A stretch of 64,000 bases of DNA, taken from assembly GCA_014904985.1 (NCBI GenBank), contig MU128921.1, positions 141,944-205,943 of the forward strand. Reading direction: 5' to 3'. Source of the DNA: Hydnum rufescens UP504 (lineage: Eukaryota; Basidiomycota; Agaricomycetes; Cantharellales; Hydnaceae). Positions 48,936 through 60,923 of this stretch are shown here, one piece after another; the first letter of the stretch is position 1; every line of letters begins with the position of its first letter. The notes beneath the pieces were generated by a model. It ran no database searches. It saw only the letters and a program-made list of their open reading frames with translations, and had not been told where the DNA came from. Made by a program: the position numbers and the translations under genes.

Positions 48936-51277
48936 GTTGTAAGACAGTTGGAAATGGAAAATGTTTGTGCTGTATTGTCACTAAACAATAAGTATCGTCA
49001 TCGGATGTACCTGAGGCTCTCTCAGCGCTTTCTTTGACCACTGACCAAATGCTCTATTTCATCTTTTGTAAAAGTGGCGGCCAGCGATTCTTCTGTAGGG
49101 ATCCTTCCTGGAAATAGGCGAGTTATTTTATGATTACCACGGAAATAGATTGCAGGGATAATCATGGTAAGACCCAAGGCCAGAAACGTCCTCTCACCGT
49201 CTAATGACTTTGAGAGCTGGAGGGAAGGAATAGTCTGGAATCAAGAAGGTGGGATCGCACTGCTGAGATATCCATTTTCGACGTACAAGTGGGCGTTTTC
49301 CCCTCGTACCTCCGCACACGACAGGGCTCTGGGCGCGTTGTGATAAGTCCCTGAGTTTTATAAGCAGGGATGCGCAGGGGTACGCAAGGATGCACAGGGG
49401 GTGAAGGGTCGATACCGAGTAGGGCAGGAAGACGGTGGACACGCTGAATTCCGCCAGACTTATGTGTCACAGCGTAGAGGATTTGAAAGGAAACAGAGAG
49501 TCTGCATGACCTTCCAATTTTCGAGTCCTGGGAGAGGTAGGAATCACTAACCATTGAAGACAGCCCAAGATTTGGGAACTGGGGACCAGGAATATGACGT
49601 AATGGTGCTTGAACGTCGTTATAACTGTCCAACCCCTAGAATCCATAACGGTGCATTCTTTCCGGAAGCCTATCGATATCTTCGGTACGATTACGAGTTG
49701 TGGGCCGGACCTGCTTGTCCGTTAATGTGCCGAGATCATGACCAACATGGGGTTCATCGCTCCATGAGCACAGCGACGGGCTAATTGCATCTGGCCCTGA
49801 GGCATTTAGGGACCCTCAGTAGATTACAAACACCGCTGTCATCAGCACAATAAGGTGATCGCGATAGGGTGAGAAATATCAATATCTTGTGGATGGAGGT
49901 CCTCAAAACCGCAGGTCGTAGATAAATTCTATGAGGTCGCGACAAACCAAGGGGACCGAGTCTGCACGGGGTGGAGAGGGGGTGTACTGTAGTTGTTAAT
50001 TACTCAGAAGAATAAATTTGACCGCATCTTGCTTTATAACAAAGGAAAGCTCACGATATGGTTTAGTGCAAAGAGCGTGTTGATTTGGGTATCAAACTAA
50101 CATATACGGTATGCTCAATGCCAGCCAATGCCGTGGGTCCGCGAGCGAGCTGAGATTACATCTGTGTGGCAGCGCTCTGTTTTCTCGATGCGGTCCTATC
50201 ACATCTGTTGGAGCGGCATAAAAGGTACGGTCACGGTGACAAAAAGCCGATCTGGTCCTTGGAATTCACACCTATACGTACCCCCACAATTGGGTTTCGA
50301 TCATGCCCAAGTTTCAAATGCGTTCCAGCGCAGGCTACAGAAACATCTTTCGCGTCCATGATTAGCTTTATATATCGAGCGCAATCCTTTATAACCAAGA
50401 ATAGGTCCACTGGTGTCTACGGACAAGCGTTGGCTGCGGTAGTTGCTTCATTTGGGATCCGAATACAGTAATGCCTGACAGAATCGATGTGGGAGATATC
50501 TCTTAAGCGCACCCGCTCAACGTAAGAGAAATCCCTGTTCAGAGTCTATGCGAAACGAGTAGGAACGTACCAACCGATGTGTCTCGGGAGGAGGAGGGTC
50601 ATGTCGATAATTCTGACGTGGCACTGGATGCGGTTGGTGTGTTGATGGTGGCAGAACGATTACGGAACTGGCATACGCTTCTGGGACTGATCACACTGAG
50701 AGAGAGCTGAGAACATTCTTGCGGTCATTCGCGAGTGGGAGCACGTTGTTGTCGCAGATAAAAAGTCCCAGGTGCCTAGAGTGTACGCAATAGAAATGTG
50801 GACAATTCCATAGTGGTAAATGTTGACCAGAGGGACTGAATATTGGTCCGAGGAGCGCACGAACACACGAGCAAACGAAATATCGCCAATCCATATGGGA
50901 AGAGGTACTGGCCAATTGTAGTGAGGTCAATAGAGGGGTGACGATGTCCAGTCTCCTTTCTCCAGATCTGATGCAGATGTGGCATGAACGCAAGGAGTCT
51001 CTCGCAAGCCAGTGTCCCCTCCGTGCTGCCTAGTGGTCGAGGGCGTACAGGTTGCCGTTGTCGCTGAAGACTGCTATAGTCATGTGACGGCGGCTTTGAC
51101 GCACGCCGCTATCCCAAAAACTTTACGCTCAGTTTCTTCGTCGCCTAAGTGGCTGATACCATCCTGCCCCTGCCTACGAAATCCCTGTGGACCACATCCA
51201 CCTCTGTCTGACGGTATTCTATCTTCTGAGCGGGCTGAGTATCAACTTGCTCCCCCTATGCAAAGTTGGTCCGCGTA
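48538..51277. other. 2.7 kb region without a supported gene
   Basis: The first 400 bases are the right flank of duplication copy B. The rest holds only short frames without motifs on either strand. No RNA gene or further repeat was seen; the end must contain the promoter of the ABC transporter. Confidence 0.4.
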
Positions 51278-54200
51278 ATGCTCCAAATACGAGCTATACG
51301 CGCTACTTCCCTGTGTACCCCTGGCTCGTCTTTGCGACCTCTTGCTCCACTCCTTCCACATCTGCAACATGTTTCTCAGTCGCGTCAGAAGCTTGATTTC
51401 CGAGAGAACATTCCATCGTTCCGCCGCGCTCTGTCATCTCATGGGAACCCACAGCCCTCGCTTGCGAAGAAAGATGGATCACAGAGACCACTTTCACCTC
51501 CACCGCGAAAGGGAATTCTTGGTCGAATCCTACCCCCTACCCTCGTCCCGCCTCCGGATGGCGTCACCAGCTTTCGCAAACTTATAGCACTGGCTTATCC
51601 AGAGCGAAAAACCCTTGCATGTGCCATAGGACTGGTCAGCTTCCGGTCCCTTCCTTATACTTATCATCGATGAACCGTTCTTGTTTCTACTCAGCTACTA
51701 ATATCGTCCAGTGTATCTATGTCGGTACCATACACAATAGGTCGATTGATAGATTATTTCTCTGCGAAAGATGCCGTGAGTCAAGTCCTTCGGCACTGCG
51801 TCTGCAGCCACGGCGGTTGACCATGGGCCTCCTCTAGCAATTGCTCTTGAATCTTCCGCCTTCCATCGCTCTGGCAGCTCTACTCGGGGTCTTCACCGTA
51901 GGTGCACTTGCAAATAGCGGGCGCGTTCTTCTAATGCGCCTGGCTGGTCAACGCATTGTGGCGCGCCTTCGCGAAAGGGCGTACTCCAGCGCATTACAGC
52001 AAGAAGTCGAGATGGTCGAAAAGGACCCCGGCGTGGGTGACATCATGAGTCGCCTTAGTACAGATACAAATATGGTTGGGGAATCGTAAGCTATCTGAAA
52101 AGGCCCTCTGATCTCAATCTCAATTCAATATTTTCTGACGGGGATCATATGCAGACTAACGGGGAATCTTAGCGATGGCTTACGGTCCGCTTCCTGTTGA
52201 CTCTGCATCCTTGGAGGTGGAATTACTCAATGGTCTCTGTACTCAGGGCATTGGTAACAGCTTCTGTTGGCAGTAAGCGCCCACCCTATCTTTGAGAAGG
52301 GTATTGTTGATGATATTGGGGGCTATGCCTCTAGTGAGCTTGATGGTGTACTTGTCACCGAAGCTGACCTTGGTGATGCTTTCAGTCGTGCCGCCCATAG
52401 CACTTGGATCTGTCAGTCTGTCTCTTTCGTGTTCACCATGCCAGTGCCCACATGTACCTCTGCATATTTCACGCTTCCCAGTTTGTCTACGGTCGATACC
52501 TCAAAAAGCTGTCAAATAGGACGCAAGAGGCGTTGGGCGAAATGTCGCAGGTTGCCCAGGAGTCCCTTTCGGCCCTGAGGACTGTCCAGGCCTTCAGTGC
52601 ACGGAAATGGGAGGAAAACAAGTTCAGCGAAAAGGTTGCAAACATCCTTGACTTAGGAAAGAAGGAGGCATGGGCCAGTGGGATCTTTTATGGTAAGCTT
52701 ATCAGCCTATCGTTCCCCTGACTTGGAGGGCGTTGTCCACGCACCTCGCAAATTTATAGGTTCTACCGGCTGGGCCGGCAATCTAACGATCCTGACCCTG
52801 CTTGGATATGGTAGGTCCTCCGTTGGCCTCCAGAGAATCCCACTATCTAACATTCGTCAGGCGGGACGTTGGTTTCTCGTGGTGAAATATCTGTCGGAGA
52901 TCTGACGAGTCTCTTGCTGTATTCTGCCTTCGTGGGCAATGCGCTGAGCATGTTAACGTACGTCTGCCTACTTCGCTACATGGCGTTATGGCGTGCCGCA
53001 TGCTGACGCATTTCCATGCCGGAACAGATCATTCTTTGTGCGTATTTCTCTCATCTGTCCTTGCCTTTGATTCACATATGGGTCTATGCATTGTTCCATA
53101 TAGACGACTCTCATGCGCGCCGTCGGCGCTTCTACTCGAGTTTTCTCCCTTTTAGAGCGAAAGTCTGCGATCCCAACAGACACAGGTGTGCAGCTCCCGC
53201 CAGGAATACGAGAAGGTGTTATCAAGTTCGAGAACGTGTCATTCGAGTACCCAAGTCGTAGAGGTATTTCTGTATTGAAGAACTTCTCCTTCACTATTCC
53301 CGTGGGAGGAAGCACGGCTATTGTGTAGGGGGGGCTCTATTCTTGGGGTTAGCGTAATTCCTACGAACTCACCCTGTCTATTCACACAGGGGAAGAGCGG
53401 AAGTGGTAAGAGTAGCATTCAAAGTTTGCTCTTGCGGTTCTACGATCCCACGTCGGGCCGAATTACGTTCAATGGGCAAGGTGCGTTTTCGCCCTACTTT
53501 CCCTTTCGAATAATAGCCGAATACCAATGGCTTCATTTGCATTGCAGATATTCGCGAGTTCAATGTTCATGCCTGGCGTTCAATGATGAGTATTGTTCCC
53601 CAGGATCCAGTTCTCTTTGCAGTACGTTTATACCCACGCGAGCTTGATGGGTTGTGTGGTTCGATATTGCTTACCTTCGTCTTTTATTAGGGCACCATCG
53701 CTTCAAACATCGCGTACGGTTCTCCTGAAACCCCTCGAGAGGAAATCGAGCGAGCAGCAAGGCAGGCAAATTGTGAATTTGTCTGGGATATGCCGAATGG
53801 CCTTGATACTACAAGTGCGTGCAACCAAGGATTCCCATTCTCCACAGTAACACGGCTATTTCTTTCGCTCCCATGGCTTAGTTGGTCGATCCAGCCTCAG
53901 TGGAGGACAAAGGTGGGGCGATTCTTCATACCCGCTTGTTTCTCGAGATTTTGTTTATAGGCATGATTTACCCTAGACAAAGAATTGCTATCGCCCGAGC
54001 CTTATTGAAGCGGCCGGCTCTGTTGTGCTTAGACGAAGCGACTTCTGGTGCGTGTAAATCAAATGAACCTCCGCCCGAAAATGTTCATTACCACGTGTTG
54101 TCTAATTGGATGCCGTTATAGCTTTGGATGCTGTAAGCGAGTTACGCGTGAATGAAGCCATTGAAAAGATATTGGAATCGAGGCACACGACCAGTATTAT

Positions 54201-54684
54201 AGTGGCTCACCGCCTCTCTACGATTTCTCGGGCTGAACGCATAGCCGTATTGGAAGGTACGGGAAACACACACTCGGCTTGGTCTGTCCAGAACTACTAA
54301 ATCTCATTGCCATATTTGTATCCTTCGCTTCGCAACAGACGGTGCTATTACAGAAGAAGGCCCATACAGTTTATTGGTGCGGGACATCGTTTCCCTCTTC
54401 GCCAAGGATCTTATTAACCATGGGGATTTGCACATGGCCGGCGATTGAATGTTCTTTTCCCGATCCAGGCATTGCGAGAAAACTCTCGTTTTAGAGCCTT
54501 GATGGATGCTCAGCTACAGGCTGCAGTCCAGGATAGAGATGCTCTGAGCTCATATTCAAGTTCTCTTGATGGGCAGGGGCAAGTGGCGGAAGAGCCTGGG
54601 ACTGGCGCTGTTGATGCCCAGGGTGTTGATCTATTTGATACTGGAAAGGCACAAAAGGTGGAAGAAGAGACCCCCTTACGATAG
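51278..54684 (+). CDS. MDL1: Mitochondrial ABC half-transporter, MDL1/ABCB10 type
   Basis: A half-size ABC exporter of the mitochondrial inner membrane; yeast Mdl1 exports peptides from matrix proteolysis. The start at 51278 gives an Arg-rich, Asp/Glu-poor leader (MLQIRAIRATSLCTPGSSLR), typical of a mitochondrial presequence. Transmembrane exons include FRKLIALAYPERKTLACAIG, LAGQRIVARLRERAYSSALQ (a coupling helix region), DIMSRLSTDTNMVGES, LSDGLR and LGEMSQVAQESLSALRTVQA. The nucleotide-binding domain has GKSGSGKSS (Walker A), IVPQDPVLFAGTIASN (Q-loop), SLSGGQ spliced to RQRIAIARALLKRP (signature), LLCLDEATS spliced to ALDAVSE (Walker B) and IIVAHRLSTIS (H-loop). Everything needed for ATP hydrolysis is present. 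The C-terminal exon (FRALMDAQLQAAVQDRD) ends at 54684. More than fifteen short introns are implied. Confidence 0.9.
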
Positions 54685-55044
54685 GATCCTCGACAGGGCG
54701 CGTGGGCCCAGATAAATACGTGTACGATTGTACACCCGAGTCAGGTGCAATCAATAATTCCAGCTCCCACACCCTTTTACACTGCCAGGTTCAGCGATCG
54801 AGGGTGTATGCACAACCCTTTGGCTGTCTATTAAGATCAAGACTATACAAGTGTGCTGTAGATGAGGGTGCAAGTCAACAACACAGGGTGATCCTCAGGG
54901 ATAAGGTACACTGATGACATTTGTCTCATCAGTACATGCTGCGATGATACTGAATGGGTGGACACAATGGGTATATGTACAAGATTACAACCAGTGAGGG
55001 CGAGCGGCGGATTCCGGCGGTGTAGAGCATCTAGCCCTGGATGG
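54685..55044. other. Convergent 3' intergenic region
   Basis: This 360-base gap lies between the MDL1 and 3-hydroxyisobutyrate dehydrogenase stops, which face each other. It holds two 3' untranslated regions. Nothing else is seen. Confidence 0.45.
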
Positions 55045-56524
55045 CTATCTCGAGCCCACTGGTTCGCCCGCTTGCTCTCGCAGATAGTCGTACACGACAG
55101 AAAAGTCCTTTTCGCCGCGCGGCATTGTTCCCGTGGATGTGGTGGACTTGCCGGGGGGCCCGCCTTTGGGAGCATCAGGGTGGGCGGCGCGATCTCGCCG
55201 CGGTTCCTCGTCGGCCGCAATCATTTGTGTGTACACCTCCATGGCCCGAGCACCTATAGGCAGAGGAACGGCGACGGGTCTAGCAGCGTCAGAAGCGAGC
55301 AACATGTCCTAGAAATCCAAGGCCAGAAAAGAAAGCAAAAAGCAGAAAAGAACATTCATTGGCGTTAGTAGTGAGCTCAAGAGACGCGGGAAAATAATGT
55401 AAACGGTGAAGTGAAGAGTGAGGGAGATGTCGAACTGAACTTTAAGCATAAGTTTGCTGGCGAATCCGCCAGCATAGCCTCGCTCGCATGGGGGCGATTT
55501 ATCTTTCAAGGCGCCCGGGACGGGATTATTGACCTCGCTTGGCCAGGATCTACCTTGCCAAGGGGGACATCAGCGGCATAGCGAGTTGCTAATTTAGACG
55601 TGCGGTACCGGTTGAGCTATTGATGATGGAAGCAAGCAAGTCTGGTGTGAGACCTAAGGATGTCCCTAGAAGCATCCCTTCAGCAATGGCGATCTGATTT
55701 ATCCCCTGTAAAGAGTCAAGAACAAAAGGGGAAAAGGTAAATTCCATCAGTATTCTTTTCGTTCCCTAGCCGAGTCATCGTTGACGTAGCGATACACGGA
55801 ATGAGGCGTACAAGTACATGATTATTGCAGAGCTTGGCAATAAGACCGGTCCCTGATCCACCACAATGTATAATACGTTGGCCCATGAGCTCAAGGTAGG
55901 GCTTTGCAATGTCGAATGACGCCGAGGGGCCTCCGACCATGAAAGACAATGTGCCAGCTCGTGCACCCACAACGCCTAAGGGGCAGCACCTTGAGTGGAG
56001 GTGATTATATGATACCCCTCATGAGGAAAGGGCACACCTCCTGATACAGGTGCATCGACAATCTGTCCCCCAGTTGCTGTCACTTGTTCTGCCACGCGAC
56101 GCGCTACTTGCACGTCAAGGGTTGTAGAATCCACGAAGAAGCGTGGGCCATCGAGGCGAGATGAAAGCGCCTGAAGAACACCAGCGTCTCCGAGGTATAC
56201 TTTCTTGACGTGAGGAGAAGAGGGGAGAACGGTAAAAATTGTGTCGGCGTGACGCGTTACCCTGTCATGCTTGAGAGGGTGAGGTAGATCTTTGACGTAA
56301 GGGAAGGTGGAACGCACTCAAGGGGAGAATCGACAACGTCAAGCCTGCTCTTCGGCTAGCTTAGTGGCGAAGAAGGCAGAGAGCTGATTTACGCTTGCTG
56401 AATTGGGATCGCAGACTACAAAGGAGGAGGATGGCTGAGCCTTGGCTGTCTTGGAGAAGAGATTCATGGCCATCTCAAGCCCCATTTGGCCCAGGCCTAT
56501 GAACCCGAGACGAGTGATAGACAT
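55045..56524 (-). CDS. HIBADH: 3-hydroxyisobutyrate dehydrogenase
   Basis: Mitochondrial NAD-dependent enzyme of valine breakdown that oxidises 3-hydroxyisobutyrate to methylmalonate semialdehyde. The ATG at 56522-56524 gives MSITRLGFIGLGQMGLEMAM, the Rossmann GxGxxG. Next come FTVLPSSPHVKKVYLGDAGV, VDSTTLDVQVARRVAEQV, and IVDAPVSGGV, the substrate-binding DAPVSGG loop. GTLSFMVGG and the catalytic-lysine segment GTGLIAKLCNN follow. The last exons contain LLGINQIAIAEGMLLG and, at the end, EKDFSVVYDYLREQAG before the stop at 55045. The catalytic Lys is present. No clear presequence is read at this start; an upstream in-frame ATG at 56716 could add a longer N-terminus. The exon ending near 56339 (KLAEEQA) and the next (LDVVDSPLE) are in different frames with no clean intron. 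Confidence 0.9.
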
Positions 56525-57440
56525 GGCTCTTGGGTGGCTGTTTTTGCCAATTGCATCCGCGGGGCTAGCCGGGAGTTTCGCGTAATGCCACAATACAATA
56601 TATATGGAAAGCAGGCCACAATCAAATATCAATTGCACATCAGGGTTATTTTCGCTCATTTTTTTTACAAATCTCGGATAATTAGCTCTATATGCCATCG
56701 ATCGGCCGTTTTGCACACCTAGCCACGACTGAGAGATTACTTAAATTGCTAATTTCAAGGATCCACAGAGACCAGAGCATTTCGATACGGAATGGGCCGT
56801 GTGCGCCTGGTAGCCTAGAAAGGGATTCAACGCTTGAAACGTGGATGTTAAAAAAATGCAAGGGAAAAAAAAATGAATTATATGGAGTAACACAAAGCAG
56901 AGTATGAGAGGGTCACGGAAGAGGGAATCTGACAAATTACTGGGAGGTGACAGTGGGTGAAGGGTGTGTTCCTGACCGAAAGGTGAGACTAAGGTGACTG
57001 CTACAGGCCCACAGGCGCCCTATTTTGTGGAGGGCTGGCCGATGAAAGATAACTCCGCGGACTGCGGATGTGAGTCATAAGTAACCCGGGGGCGAAGCAG
57101 GCGACGGACGACGCGTAGGCGCTTGGGAAAGTGCTCTGGAAGTCGCTCGAGTAGGCGCCCTCGACGTACGATGGCGACGACCAACGCGTCTCGGGGACCT
57201 CGTCGGCCCTCCCGTCGACCTCCGACAGCTTGTCGACGGACGATCTTCCCGGCCCTGAGAGACAGATACAGTCCCTGCGAAATACAAATAAACAATTGTT
57301 TATTCGCTTCTGGAAGAGAGTGGAGAATAGCCACTTTCGCTTTTGTCCGGGGCGGTTTTCTTTCCTCTACATAAAAGTCAACAAGCTAGCTCACAAACCC
57401 AACTAGTAAATTTCTCCTCCCATAATCCCTTCTCCTTCCC
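56525..57440. other. Divergent promoter region
   Basis: This 0.9 kb region lies between the opposed starts of the dehydrogenase and the epimerase-like gene. It includes A-runs near 56850-56870 and a GC-rich arm near 57120-57250 with CGTCGGCC-type strings. No coding region is supported. Confidence 0.4.
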
Positions 57441-59325
57441 ATGGCACACAAGCCCCGTGTCCTCATTCTAGGTATGTGCCCCGTCGTCCCTCCCAGAGTC
57501 CTTCTCACTGCTCATTGCCATAGGCGGTCTCAACGTGTGTGCACCTGCTCTGCTCAACTTTCTCGTCCCCGACAATCAGGAGCCCCTTGTTTCCGTGCGT
57601 TTCTTCCTCCGGCCCTCCATTAGAGAGATTTCCCACTCATGGGCCACACTTCAGGCTGTTCTGGTCGCCGACAAGTATTCCGTTCACCCACCTACGACGT
57701 ACCTACTCCACCTCTTAGCATTCCTCACCCACCCCATATCTCATCCATTTTTCTATGATAGATATCTGGGCTCCCGCGTTAAAAAGACCTTGCAAAATCC
57801 TATCGTGCGGTATCGACAGGCAAACCTAACGAACCCGACCACAGTTGCCTCTGTCTTTGAGCCCCAGAAGGCCAACCCCCTTGGGAGTACGTCTTCGACT
57901 TTGCGGGCGAGATTCGGTACGATCGATCGGACGAAGTATACTCGCTCATCCCCGTCTTCCTCCCCGATAGACCCTGAATATTTTATAACGTAGATCCATC
58001 TGTCCCAAACCACCAAACTGGTTCAAATCCTCGGCCTGGAAGCCGCCAAGCGCAAAGTTCGCGCATATGTGCGCTGCGGACATCATATGTATATCACTCC
58101 TCTCGAAAGGGTGTCAGCAGTGAGAGGGACCCTATCCCACCTGCCGGCGTCCGTGGTTACTGGTGGCATGAGGCCGCCAGAGCCTTGGCTGCTATCCCAG
58201 AGTGAGTTGCTCTCTTTGTTCCTGCATTGATTGCCAACTTTTTTTTCCTGCCAACAGTCTTAATCTAGTCGTCCTGAGGTGTGCAGCGACGTACGGCCCA
58301 CAACAGATATTCGGGACAGGTTGGCTTCTTCCTCATCGCCTTCCGATTCTTAGCTGACTCAGTGGAATCCTTCAGTTACTTCGCGGATTGTAATAGGTCG
58401 AGTATACCAACATATAGATGCTGAAATGAAATATCTGTAAGCAGCTCCCTTTTTCCTGAAGATGACGCCCTAAATGCTGCTTTAGATGGCGTAGGCATCC
58501 ATCGCTTGACCTTGCTCTCCTCCGTGTTTCTCACCGCAGATATTTATCAAGCGCTACGGTTCAATACTCTCCACTCCGAAGATGTTGCCGCGGCAATGTT
58601 TCACGCTGCCAACTGGATGGCTGGCATCGGGCGTCCTGAGGCAAATAGGCTTGCTGGCGAAGTCTTCCCCCATTTTCCGGCCTCAGACTCGTCTGTTGAG
58701 GCGCAGGCAAACGCAGTGGTGAGCATTGCGGCCAAACCAGTTGCTCCCTACTTTAATGTGGTATGCATTCTTCGTGATCTCCCTCCGTCACGATGCGATG
58801 AACCCATGTTAAATTCTAGGTCGATGATACCGATACTAATCTGACCCTTGCGGGCGGTATAATCGCCGAGGTCTTCGGGATCAAGTTTAGCTTTTATGGT
58901 ATTCTCGCTAGTGTCGCCCTCAAGGTGTGACTATTTGGTAATCTTTCTCACTTTCGTATTCTCGCTTATCTCTAGCTACGCATTCCACCACCTCCGCGCC
59001 GTCCGATTACCGGATCGATCAACGCACCGTACCTCAATCGAATGGTCGCGATGATGAGTGGGATTTCGAGAGCATGGTAGAAGATATTAACGAAGAACAC
59101 ATGAAGCCCTGGACCGAAATCATTCTGACCTCGAATCCTCCAGTCCCCAACACGCCCCTCACTGCGTTCGTAGACGCCCACAACCTGGCCAAACACAGCG
59201 TCGCATACAGTAATGAGAAGATCAAACGCGTATTGGGATTTACCCTTCGCCACCCCAAATTTACTGCCGATGAAGTGCGTGCCGTCATCGATAGTTTTAG
59301 AGAAGAGGGAACGTGGCCTAATTAG
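57441..59325 (+). CDS. NAD(P)-binding epimerase/dehydratase-like protein (extended SDR)
   Basis: An atypical extended SDR found widely in fungi and animals; its substrate is not settled. The first exon MAHKPRVLILG splices to GLNVCAPALLNFL, giving a glycine-rich Rossmann start. Then come VADKYSVHPPTTY, spliced to LGSRVKKTLQNPIVRYRQAN, and WEYVFDFAGEIRYDRSDEV, the family's FDYVFNLAGE-like motif. Next are LGLEAAKRKVRAYVR, GVRGYWWHEAARALAAIPE, LHSEDVAAAMFHAANWMA, DDTDTNLTLAGGIIAEVFG and the C-terminal DINEEHMKPWTEIIL, with the end at 59325. The extra W-H-E-A motif replaces the usual YxxxK site, as in this family. Reading frame changes with no intron at about 57865, 58073 and 59001, each fixed by one extra C (see findings). 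Confidence 0.82.
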
Positions 59326-60419
59326 GTGAGCCGCCCCCTCGGGTGCCCTCATGTTGATAACATTCATTCATTTCTCGGGGATCTCCCCTACTATGTTGCC
59401 CAATGTTTTTTGGATTGTGTTACTGACATGTTCCTGACGACAGCTCCATTTCGGCTGGATTCCTCGTCGCCTTTTTAATATCAGTACAAAAGACCCATCG
59501 TTCTGGTTAACTAAACGAATTACACCCTGCCCGCTCTCGATGCTTCTGTCCTCATCCATAACAGATGGGGCACCCTTTTTTTTTGGGTTTTCTAATTGTC
59601 ATCCCTTGATTTTTGCTTCCGTCGCTTCTCCTTGTCTCTTCGTTTGCTCATTTCGCTGTGCTTGCGCAATGCCCCCTCCCCCCCAAACCAACCAACCAAC
59701 CAATCATCATCTATTGTACTTTAACCCACAACAACAATTATCCCTCCATTTTTTGTAAGTGTTCTATTAATTCCCCTTCTCATAATCCCCACCCTTTTTT
59801 TTTCTTTTCCCGATCATCTCCCTCTCCCGATGGTGGAAGGACCAAAATAAAATAAAGAAAGAAAGAAAATTGTTGTCCTCTGAATCCAAAATCGATCCTA
59901 CCAATCTGGAATTGCACTACTGCACATGATTCTTTTTTTCTTTTCCGCGCGCGTCGATTCCCATTTCATTTGCTCTAGCGTTATAATACGGCTGCTGGCT
60001 TTGGTTCTGCCGCTTATCATATCATATCGCATCGTATCGTATCGTGAAAGACAAGAGAAGAGAACGGGTGGTCATGCGCCACATGGTCGAAAAATGAAAA
60101 AGCCCTGCATACAATGAGTTGGATATTTTGTGGGATAACTGTGGGGATATGAAGATATACCAATTCCGATACTCCCCCTCCCAGCAAGCTCCCCCGAACG
60201 CATACTGAAGCGAACGCAGGCCAAAGGAAATTATATCGAAAGTACCACGGTACTGGACGTACATGATATTGCAGGATCTACACTAACGGGTTATTATACT
60301 ATAAGGGGATAGTCTAGCTCATACCCAAAAGACATTCCCTCCCCGATCGTCGCTCACTTACTCAAGGATTAATCTTAACCAGGAAAAAAAAATTGCACAG
60401 TAAGGGGCCGGGAATACGG

Positions 60420-60923
60420 CTAGAATAGCAATAATGGTCCGGCTGATGGTACCCAAGGCCATACACCTCCGTGTCCTGACCCATGGCATTCGGCGTCCGG
60501 GGTGGATTGGTCACTTCGAGAATCGTTGCTTGACTCTGGAGTAAAGGCTTGTACTGTCAATGTACCACACTGGCGACCCGCTGTCATCGATCTATGTATG
60601 GGCATGAGACCATCGTCAGTCCTGCTCGAGGTCCGTAATGCCAAAACCACATTAGCACCTACATACGAGAACTTGTAGGCCTCGGTGTGTGCTTGATCCT
60701 TGCGAACGAACGGTTCTCGGTTCCTTTTCCATCTCGTCCTATACATCCAAATCGCACCCGCATTCACTGGCTTGTCACTAAATGTAAATACACATGCGAT
60801 GTGGTCCACATTCAGTTCCACCCGCAGAGACCTCGATGAGCGCCTTCCTTCCATCCTCGTCAGAATTCGAAACGGAGATGCCTGGCGGTACTGCGGGTTC
60901 CGTGGAGTTCGTTCGGTCTTCAA
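60420..60923 (-). CDS. Unrecognised ORF, possible C-terminal exon
   Basis: A 167-codon open frame on the minus strand contains ELNVDHIACVFTFSDKPVN, AGAIWMYRTRWKRN, YKFSYVGANVVLALRT and QCGTLTVQAFTPES. The mixed strand-like segments and conserved-looking aromatic residues suggest a real protein domain, possibly the last exon of a gene starting upstream (toward 62 kb). No family is recognised. Frames at 61027-61221 (LLLAYPHQISTGDCVAAEIN) may be earlier exons of the same gene. Confidence 0.3.
   Translation of the reverse strand: MKTERTPRNPQYRQASPFRILTRMEGRRSSRSLRVELNVDHIACVFTFSDKPVNAGAIWMYRTRWKRNREPFVRKDQAHTEAYKFSYVGANVVLALRTSSRTDDGLMPIHRSMTAGRQCGTLTVQAFTPESSNDSRSDQSTPDAECHGSGHGGVWPWVPSAGPLLLF

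Noticed and set aside
49201..49632. 143-codon open frame on the minus strand
   Set aside because: Composition is Ser/Pro/Arg-rich without motif, and there is no linked exon or conserved neighbour. It is likely a random open frame.
51278..59325. Biosynthetic gene cluster (ABC transporter, dehydrogenase and epimerase-like gene side by side)
   Set aside because: The ABC gene is a mitochondrial half-transporter and the dehydrogenase belongs to valine catabolism. There is no core synthase and no shared orientation, so co-location looks incidental.
59686..59870. Simple repeats (ACCA and GAAA units) as possible CRISPR-like or telomeric repeats
   Set aside because: The units are four bases and only a few copies long, which is ordinary microsatellite sequence in a 3' flank. 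CRISPR arrays are not expected in a fungal nuclear genome.
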